Positions 6,828 through 11,944 of a DNA stretch of 15,116 nt are shown here, piece by piece (positions within the stretch are counted from its first letter, which is position 1; every line of letters starts with the position of its first letter). The translations under genes and the position numbers were made by a program. This DNA comes from Spirochaetales bacterium (lineage in GTDB: Bacteria; Spirochaetota; Spirochaetia; Sphaerochaetales; Sphaerochaetaceae), in the NCBI GenBank assembly GCA_022784805.1, contig JALFYG010000282.1:1-15116 (forward strand), given 5' to 3'. The notes under the pieces were generated by a model. It made no database searches. It had not been told where the DNA came from and was given only the letters and a program-made list of their open reading frames with translations.

Positions 6828-7832
6828 TTATCTGACCATTACGTAGTCGATCCAGTAGTAGTTCTTGATTTCCTTACCATTGAGGAGGTCAATAGCTACG
6901 TCAACTGCAGCGTGTGACTGTCCAATGTGGTCGTTAAGAACTGTACCTGTCATTTCGCCCTTCTGGACCATTTCCTGGCATTCAGCAAGTGCGTCTACAC
7001 CAACGAGGTAGATGTCCTTACCAACTGTTCTGCCAGCTGCTGTGATAGCTGCTGCTGCACCAAGAGCCATAGCGTCGTTGTTACAGAATACAACTTCAAC
7101 CTTGCTGCCGAACTTAGCAAGAGCGTTAGCTGTGATTTCCTGTCCCTTAGCCTGAGCCCAGTTACCAACCTGATCGTCGAGACACTCAACTGCGATTCCC
7201 TGATCCTTGAGATACTTTACAGAGAATTCTGTTCTGTACTGAGCATCGATGTTTTCTGGGTCGCCTTCAACCATGATGTAAGAAACCTTTCCGTCTCCGT
7301 TGATATCACCGTGGTTGTCGAGCTCAGCAATGATTCTTCCCTGGAAAGAACCAGACTGACGAGCATCAGCACCAACGTAACATACCTTTGGATTGTCGAG
7401 GATGCCTTCGTAAGCTTCATCAAGTGTGTTGCCGTTTGCATCGTAAGCGAGTGGCTCTCTGTTGATGAGTACGAGTGGGATGTCAGCTGCAACGATCTTG
7501 TCGATGAGAGCATCAGCACTTGATGTCTGGACGAGGTTAAGGATGATGACGTCCATACCCTGTGTGATGAAGTTATCGACCTGGTTGGACTGCTCGCCCA
7601 TGTCGTTCTTTCCATCAGCCATTGTTACCTGATACTTGACTGTGTCAGTTTCAAGTGACTTGAAGTAGTTGATAATCTCGTTTCTATAGAGAGTCATGAA
7701 GTTGTCGTCGAAAGTATAGATACCGACACCGACCTTATATGTCTTGACGCCAGAAGCTTCTGATGTGCCCTGTGCGAAGACAGCTGTCAATGCGACGACT
7801 GCGATCAAAAGAATAGCCAAAAACTTTTTCAT
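6828..7832 (-). CDS. mglB: Galactose/glucose-binding periplasmic protein MglB
   Basis: A secreted 334-aa substrate-binding protein. Residues 1-20 are a signal peptide (MKKFLAILLI... ending AVFA|QG) without a lipobox cysteine, so it is predicted soluble in the periplasm. Ligand residues known in E. coli MglB align well: FDDNF (Asp43, Phe45), NREP (Asn124), Asp196, Arg200, Trp225, FCNNDAMALG (Asn251/252), GVDAL (Asp280) and VLNDH (Asn300). The calcium loop is DINGDGKVS (176-184). E. coli His152 corresponds to Asn194 here. The start has AAGGAGA at 8 nt. The C-terminus stops early compared with E. coli, and the +1 frame would add a short tail (see findings). It is first gene of the operon, behind a 327-nt regulatory region. 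Confidence 0.92.
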   Translation of the reverse strand: MKKFLAILLIAVVALTAVFAQGTSEASGVKTYKVGVGIYTFDDNFMTLYRNEIINYFKSLETDTVKYQVTMADGKNDMGEQSNQVDNFITQGMDVIILNLVQTSSADALIDKIVAADIPLVLINREPLAYDANGNTLDEAYEGILDNPKVCYVGADARQSGSFQGRIIAELDNHGDINGDGKVSYIMVEGDPENIDAQYRTEFSVKYLKDQGIAVECLDDQVGNWAQAKGQEITANALAKFGSKVEVVFCNNDAMALGAAAAITAAGRTVGKDIYLVGVDALAECQEMVQKGEMTGTVLNDHIGQSHAAVDVAIDLLNGKEIKNYYWIDYVMVR

Positions 7833-7909
7833 ACTTACAATCTCCTTTTTGCTGTATGTAGAAATTACTTTACCATGAAAAGTAGAAAAGTAAAGGAAAT
7901 ACTTTTGTT

Positions 7910-7919
7910 AAACCGGTTT
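7910..7919. promoter_or_regulatory. Proximal CCGG palindrome upstream of mglB (AAACCGGTTT)
   Basis: A perfect 10-bp palindrome 78 bp upstream of the mglB start. It has the same core as the sites at 7989-8002 and in the gdhA promoter. Likely a repressor or activator operator of LacI/GalR form; the binder is not identified in this window. Confidence 0.5.
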
Positions 7920-7988
7920 TTTCTTGGTGTAGAATAGTTGAAAAACTGTTAAATATCAGACATTTTGATCGTTAGGAATCACTTTGCA

Positions 7989-8002
7989 CAAACCCGGTTT
8001 TG
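7989..8002. promoter_or_regulatory. Distal CCGG palindrome upstream of mglB (CAAACCCGGTTTTG)
   Basis: A 14-bp inverted repeat with six of seven symmetric positions, centred 81 bp from the proximal site. The mismatch falls at the same position as in the gdhA site (10741-10754), supporting a common binding protein. Confidence 0.5.
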
Positions 8003-8105
8003 TTAAGAAAAACTAATATCGTAATATATGAGTTTATTACATAGTGTTTTGATATCCATAATACATTTTTCTATGTTATCTATTAGGTTCTTTGTCTAAG
8101 TATTC

Positions 8106-8136
8106 AAAAAGGGCAGCAAACTGTAGTTTACCGCCC
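8106..8136 (-). terminator. Intrinsic terminator of the nuclease pseudogene
   Basis: On the minus-strand transcript a stem of up to 12 bp (GGGCGGUAAACU with AGUUUGCUGCCC, two G-U pairs) is followed by UUUUUG. It lies 24 nt after the stop at 8160-8162. The terminator is intact although the gene is decayed. Confidence 0.8.
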
Positions 8137-8159
8137 ATATATCGAAGAGTTTGAATATC

Positions 8160-9204
8160 TCAATCCTTCTTTCTATTTGCTATAGCTTCTACTTCTGAAA
8201 CGTCCAAGCCTGAAGTCTCTGCAATTTCAGATATTGTCATTGTCCCATATGCAAGAAGCTTCTCTGCAATCTCAAGCTTCTGAACATGAAGCCTATTCTC
8301 ATTTTCTTCCTTCAATTTGGCTTCTCTTTCTTTAGATTCTGATTTTAACTTCTGATTCTCAGCTTCTTTATCTTCTAGTTTCTCTTCATATTCCTTCTTC
8401 TGTGCATCAAGTTCCTCTTTATGGACCTTCTCCAACTTCTTTTTCTGGGCTTCGAGTTCCATATCCATCTGATCACCGTATTTGAATCTTATCCATTCTT
8501 CAACGTTGTCCATTACTCTGGGGTCCTCCTTGTACACTTTGCATGTCTTCCTGGCGATCTCGGAGGTCATCTTTTCAGGGTCTGTGTTCTTCATGTCGCT
8601 GAGGTAGACCCTTATCTTCTCCTCTTCCTCGCTCTTTGGTGGATTCTTCTCCCAATCCTGCACTCCATTATAGAATATAAGTGTTAGTCCATCAAAATGG
8701 ATAAGGTCTGTCATTTAGGGTGTGGAACTTATTCTCGTCGTCCTCACTCTTAAGTTTGAACACCATTCTTGTCTGCCCTGCATACTGTGTGCCTTCGAAT
8801 GGGTCGAAGTCACATATGAATATGACGATGTTCACTGTCTTGGGGATTGCCTTCAACCCCTTTGCAAAGTCGGTTGCGAGACCTCCGCCATAGAAGAGCG
8901 CCCTGGCGTCGATGTCATCCTTCTTGATCCTCTGTATCTCTATATTGACCCTCTGTTCTCCATTCCTGATGTTTATTCGGACATCCATCCTCATGTCCCT
9001 TTTGCCATAATCCATGTTGGACATGAAATCCTCTACAGTGACCTCCATGTCATCGAGGTTGGTGACATTGATCCCTGCAAGTATGGAAAGGGTGTATGCA
9101 GCGTACTCCTTTTATTTGAAGAGACCAACCATGGGAAGGTCGAAGAGGTCGAGGTCATTTATTGATGTCTTGATTTTGATTGTTACATTTTCATTGTTAT
9201 TCAT
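8160..9204 (-). pseudogene. Broken PD-(D/E)XK nuclease / putative transposase (Rpn, TIGR01784-like)
   Basis: The reading starts at ATG 9202-9204, with GGAGG 7 nt upstream, as MNNNENVTIKIKTS, then LDLFDLPMVGLFK. An in-frame TAA at 9112-9114 (codon 31) interrupts it; the same frame continues KEYAAYTLSILAG into the nuclease core: RMDVRI (catalytic Asp), NIEIQR (E-x-Q/K pair), then VIFICDFDPF. At TTTTGA (8692-8697) the frame ends after RPYPF; the next frame continues HFDGLTLIFYNG, a highly charged coiled coil (EAQKKKLEKV and similar, about 90 residues) and a C-terminal helix-turn-helix-like TISEIAETSGLDVSEVE. Removing one T would restore PFDGLTLIF. This family is common in treponemes as PD-(D/E)XK nuclease/putative transposase and is linked to recombination-promoting nucleases. 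Two lesions make it a pseudogene unless recoded. Confidence 0.8.
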
Positions 9205-9319
9205 GATTTTTCCTCCATTAAAGCCATAACAATAAAAAAAGGTGCCAAACAGGGGCAAAAGAGGACACTTTTCCCACTTTTTTCAAGAAAATCCATAAAA
9301 ATGCAGGGCTCGACAATCG

Positions 9320-9353
9320 AAAAAGGGACTGCCGACTTAATGCCAACAGTCCC
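9320..9353 (-). terminator. Intrinsic terminator of gdhA
   Basis: On the minus transcript, GGGACUGUUGGC pairs with GUCGGCAGUCCC (12 bp with three G-U pairs, 5-nt loop), followed by UUUUUC. It begins 24 nt after the gdhA stop. Between it and the pseudogene start (9205-9319) there is only AT-rich sequence with no clear promoter. Confidence 0.85.
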
Positions 9354-9377
9354 GTGGTTTCACATTATTAGAAGAGA

Positions 9378-10715
9378 TTAATATCCCTGCTGGCACATTG
9401 CATCTGCAACCTTCTTGAAGCCTGCAATGTTTGCTCCCTTTACATAATCAATGTATCCGTCTGGGCATCTACCTTCTCTTACACATGCATCGTGGATGTT
9501 CTTCATGATGACGTGGAGTTTCTGGTCGACTTCTTCGCTGGACCAATTGTAGTGCTGAGCGTTCTGGCTCATTTCCAAACCGGAAACAGCGACACCACCA
9601 GCATTGGCAGCCTTGCCAGGTGCGAATGGGATTCTTGCCTTCTGGAATGCTTCGATAGCTTCTGGGCAGCATCCCATGTTACTTGTCTCGACGACATACT
9701 TGACACCGTTGTTGATGAGGACTTCTGCGTCTTCGCCTGTCAATTCGTTCTGGAGAGCACATGGGAATGCCATGTCTACCTTTACTTCCCAAGGCTTTCT
9801 TCCCTTGACGAATTTAGCTCCGAATCTCTCAGCATATGGTTCTACGATGTCGTTGTTGGATGCTCTGAGTTCAAGCATGTAAGCAATCTTTTCAGGAGTG
9901 TTGATTCCTTCTTCGTCCAATACGTATCCGTCTGGTCCGCTGATAGTCACAACTTTTGCTCCGAGCTGAGTTGCTTTGGTTACGGCACCCCAAGCAACGT
10001 TGCCGAATCCAGATACAGCGATTCTCTTTCCTTCGAAGGAGTCTCCATGTTCCTTGAGCATTTCAGCAGCAAAGTACATTGTTCCGAAGCCTGTAGCCTC
10101 TGGTCTTACAAGAGATCCTCCCCATCCCCATCCTTTTCCTGTGAGGACACCAGTGTTTTCATCTCTGATCTTCTTGTACTGGCCATAGAGATATCCAATT
10201 TCTCTTCCGCCGACACCAAGGTCGCCTGCTGGAACGTCTGTGTCAGGACCGATGTATTTCTGGAGCTCTGTCATGAATGCACGGCAGAATCTCATGATTT
10301 CCTGATCGCTCTTTCCCTTTGGAGAGAAGTCGGAACCACCCTTTCCACCACCCATTGGGAGAGTTGTGAGGGAGTTCTTGAAGATCTGCTCGAAGCCCAA
10401 GAACTTGAGAGTGCCAAGAGTAACGTTGGCATGGAATCTAAGTCCACCTTTGTATGGGCCCAAAGCATTGTTGTACTGGACACGATATCCTCTGTTTACC
10501 TGGATTTCGTGGTTGTCATCTTCCCACTCTACCTTGAATGTGATGATTCTATCTGGCTCAATGATTCTGTCCAGAATCTTGTTTTTTAGATAAAGAGGGT
10601 TGGAATTGACAGTATCAATAACAGAAGCAACAACTTCTCTTGCTGCCTGAATAAATTCTGGCTGTGCAGGGTTCTTTCTTTCCACTTCAGCCATAAATGT
10701 ATCGAGATCGTACAT
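9378..10715 (-). CDS. gdhA: NADP-specific glutamate dehydrogenase
   Basis: A cytosolic hexameric enzyme that makes glutamate from 2-oxoglutarate and ammonia with NADPH. The 445-aa length matches E. coli GdhA (447). Catalytic and substrate residues are visible: GPYKGGLRFH (Lys89), FKNSL (Lys113), PMGGGKGGSDF (Lys125) and PAGDLGVGGRE (Asp165). The Rossmann fingerprint is SGFGNVAWG (235-243), preceded by GGSLVRPEATGFG. These features fit the small hexameric NADP-type class. The start has AAGGAG 5 nt upstream, and N-terminal MYDLDTFMAEVERKNP is typical. It is a single-gene unit with its own promoter, operator-like palindrome and terminator, divergent from the PHP phosphatase cluster. Long antisense frames here are shadows of its codon usage. 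Confidence 0.96.
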   Translation of the reverse strand: MYDLDTFMAEVERKNPAQPEFIQAAREVVASVIDTVNSNPLYLKNKILDRIIEPDRIITFKVEWEDDNHEIQVNRGYRVQYNNALGPYKGGLRFHANVTLGTLKFLGFEQIFKNSLTTLPMGGGKGGSDFSPKGKSDQEIMRFCRAFMTELQKYIGPDTDVPAGDLGVGGREIGYLYGQYKKIRDENTGVLTGKGWGWGGSLVRPEATGFGTMYFAAEMLKEHGDSFEGKRIAVSGFGNVAWGAVTKATQLGAKVVTISGPDGYVLDEEGINTPEKIAYMLELRASNNDIVEPYAERFGAKFVKGRKPWEVKVDMAFPCALQNELTGEDAEVLINNGVKYVVETSNMGCCPEAIEAFQKARIPFAPGKAANAGGVAVSGLEMSQNAQHYNWSSEEVDQKLHVIMKNIHDACVREGRCPDGYIDYVKGANIAGFKKVADAMCQQGY

Positions 10716-10736
10716 ATTTTCTCCTTTTGTGGCTTT

Positions 10737-10765
10737 AGAGTAAATCCGGTTTTAGTATCCGTCAA
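10737..10765 (-). promoter_or_regulatory. Promoter of gdhA (TTGACG-N17-TACTCT)
   Basis: On the minus strand the -35 box TTGACG is at 10760-10765 and the -10 box TACTCT at 10737-10742, with 17-nt spacing. The start near 10730 leaves a very short leader to the ribosome site at 10721-10726. The spacer is occupied by the palindrome at 10741-10754. Confidence 0.65.
10741..10754. promoter_or_regulatory. CCGG palindrome in the gdhA promoter (TAAATCCGGTTTTA)
   Basis: A 14-bp inverted repeat with six of seven symmetric positions sits between the -35 and -10 boxes and touches the -10. This placement suits repression. The motif matches the two sites upstream of mglB (AAAnCCGGTTTT). Confidence 0.55.
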
Positions 10766-10916
10766 TATTTATTTTTTCGTTGATATTTTCCAAATTTTTG
10801 ATGGTTTCACTACCAATTTTTTAAAATATTGAGTAAATCACAAAAATTACACAATAATGTATTTATAATAACAAAATCATGTTAATTCTATATATCTTAA
10901 AGGGTTATGTTTTTAA

Positions 10917-10935
10917 TAACTCGGTTAACGAGTTA
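10917..10935. promoter_or_regulatory. Inverted repeat upstream of the PHP phosphatase cluster
   Basis: The 19-bp element TAACTCGGTTAACGAGTTA has 7-bp perfect arms and one mismatch, centred 56 bp before the preferred start codon at 10982. The form suggests an operator for a LacI-like dimer; a folded leader is an alternative. The gdhA-facing side (10766-10916) is very AT-rich with several TATAAT-like boxes (for example 10864-10869), none with a good -35. Confidence 0.5.
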
Positions 10936-10981
10936 ATGCAGAAACATGAAAAATGCATTAGAATACTCAAAAAGGTGTTGT

Positions 10982-11734
10982 ATGTCAGATAGCGATAATA
11001 GGAGTGCAAGGGTCATAGATTTTCATAGCCATGTTCTTCCAGGGATAGATGACGGCTCTTCTTCCCTCTCCATGAGTAAGAAAATTATGGAGGAGACAAG
11101 GCGGCAGAAAGTGAAGAAGATGGTGGCCTCTCCACATTTCTATCCTGATTCCATGTCCTTGGACAACTTCCTGAGAAACAGGGAAGAAGCTGCAAAGGAA
11201 ATATTGAGCGTATGGAATGAAGAAACCTGCCCCACTCTCTACCTTGGAGCAGAGGTGGCTTATTATGACGGAATAAGCAAGAGCTCTTTTCTCGAGGAAT
11301 TGACCATCAAGGGAACAAACACCCTCATGATAGAGATGCCTTTCCATAAATGGAGCAGAAACGAAATCTCGGAAATAATTAACATCGCCCTCACTGGAAA
11401 CTTCAATATCATATTGGCCCATATAGAAAGATATCTGGATTGGCAGGATAAAGACACACTAAAAAGGCTTTTGGATGCCGGAGTATATATCCAATCAAAT
11501 GCAGAGAACTTTATTGAGATGGAGACACAGAAAAAAGCTCTTTCCATGTTAAAGAAGGGAGAAATACACATTCTCGGTTCTGATACACATAACACTTCCA
11601 CAAGACCTCAAACGATTGAAAAAGCCAAATCCATAATAAAAGAAGAACTTGGGGAGGACACCATAAGGGAGATGCTTTATCTATCAAAGACTCTCTTGGA
11701 TGGTGCAGTTTCCATAGACCAAATGTGGTTTTGA
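10982..11734 (+). CDS. PHP-family tyrosine-protein phosphatase (CpsB/YwqE type)
   Basis: A 250-aa metal-dependent phosphoesterase of the polymerase-and-histidinol-phosphatase fold. In Gram-positive bacteria CpsB/YwqE dephosphorylates tyrosine kinases that control capsule or exopolysaccharide synthesis. Metal ligands are visible in order: DFHSH (His15, His17), GIDDGS, ASPHFYP (His52), LGAEVAYY (Glu91), LAHIERY (His147) and GSDTHN (Asp201, His203). The open frame begins at ATG 10946, but I prefer ATG 10982: it has AAAGGTG just upstream and puts the HSHVLPGIDDGS motif near the N-terminus as in the family, whereas 10946 has no ribosome site. No partner kinase or polysaccharide gene is in view. 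It leads a co-oriented set with a small membrane protein and the REC-PPDK protein, hinting at another phosphoprotein substrate. Confidence 0.85.
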   Translation: MSDSDNRSARVIDFHSHVLPGIDDGSSSLSMSKKIMEETRRQKVKKMVASPHFYPDSMSLDNFLRNREEAAKEILSVWNEETCPTLYLGAEVAYYDGISKSSFLEELTIKGTNTLMIEMPFHKWSRNEISEIINIALTGNFNIILAHIERYLDWQDKDTLKRLLDAGVYIQSNAENFIEMETQKKALSMLKKGEIHILGSDTHNTSTRPQTIEKAKSIIKEELGEDTIREMLYLSKTLLDGAVSIDQMWF

Positions 11735-11763
11735 TAATTATCATCAATAATACGGAGTAAAAA

Positions 11764-11943
11764 ATGTTGGATAAGATTTATAAGATTTCAATGATTCTCT
11801 CAGGTATTCTCCTCTTGCTTCTCATAGTCCTGACAGCAGCCATAGGAGCAGAAGAACTGACGCTGAAGATAATAGGATGGATAACTATAGTCCCTCTCCT
11901 CTCTTCTTTAATTTCATTCCTACTTATAAGAACAAAGAAATAA
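11764..11943 (+). CDS. Small two-helix membrane protein
   Basis: I recognise no named family. The 59-aa product has two predicted transmembrane helices, about 9-28 (SMILSGILLLLLIVLTAAIG) and about 36-54 (IIGWITIVPLLSSLISFLL), joined by a short acidic turn (AEELT), with a basic tail RTKK. A ribosome site GGAG lies at 11754-11757, 6 nt before the ATG. It fits tightly between the PHP gene (29-nt gap) and the large receiver-PPDK gene, whose ATG follows its stop by 1 nt, so translational coupling is likely. Placement, ribosome site and clean membrane topology support a real gene. It may anchor or regulate a neighbour, which is a guess. Confidence 0.72.
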   Translation: MLDKIYKISMILSGILLLLLIVLTAAIGAEELTLKIIGWITIVPLLSSLISFLLIRTKK

Positions 11944-11944
11944 C

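Larger units (their letters stand above)
7833..8105. other. Regulatory gap upstream of mglB
   Basis: This AT-rich gap (327 nt in all, including the terminator at 8106-8136) has no open frame that looks coding. It contains the mglB ribosome site (7841-7847), two CCGG-centred palindromes 81 bp apart (7910-7919 and 7989-8002), and a weak inverted repeat GTAATA/TATTAC at 8021-8040. I could not find a convincing -35/-10 pair for mglB; TATTCT just upstream of the proximal palindrome (minus strand) is the best but has a poor -35. An activator-dependent promoter would fit. Confidence 0.5.

Noticed and set aside
6927..7523. A 198-codon plus-strand frame antisense to mglB
   Set aside because: Shadow of mglB; the composition mirrors mglB codon bias and no ribosome site precedes it.
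8049..8077. Plus-strand promoter-like TTGATA-N17-TATGTT in the mglB upstream gap
   Set aside because: It would drive antisense RNA into a terminator and a pseudogene; in such AT-rich DNA this match is expected by chance.
9239..9256. Small hairpin TGCC/GGCA followed by a T-run on the minus strand, upstream of the nuclease pseudogene
   Set aside because: Only 4 bp of stem; the gdhA terminator at 9320-9353 already explains transcript ending.
9492..10589. A 365-codon open frame on the plus strand, antisense to gdhA
   Set aside because: It lies wholly inside gdhA, which has strong family motifs; the antisense frame has no ribosome site and a serine/cysteine-rich, family-less product. Long antisense frames over glutamate dehydrogenase genes are a known codon-usage artefact.
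10946..10981. 12-codon N-terminal extension of the PHP phosphatase
   Set aside because: No ribosome site at 10946, and the metal-binding motif is expected near the N-terminus; ATG 10982 has AAAGGTG upstream.
11732..11743. Perfect palindrome TGATAATTATCA over the PHP stop codon
   Set aside because: No loop, all A/T apart from the ends, no U-tract; too weak for a terminator and not repeated elsewhere in the window.
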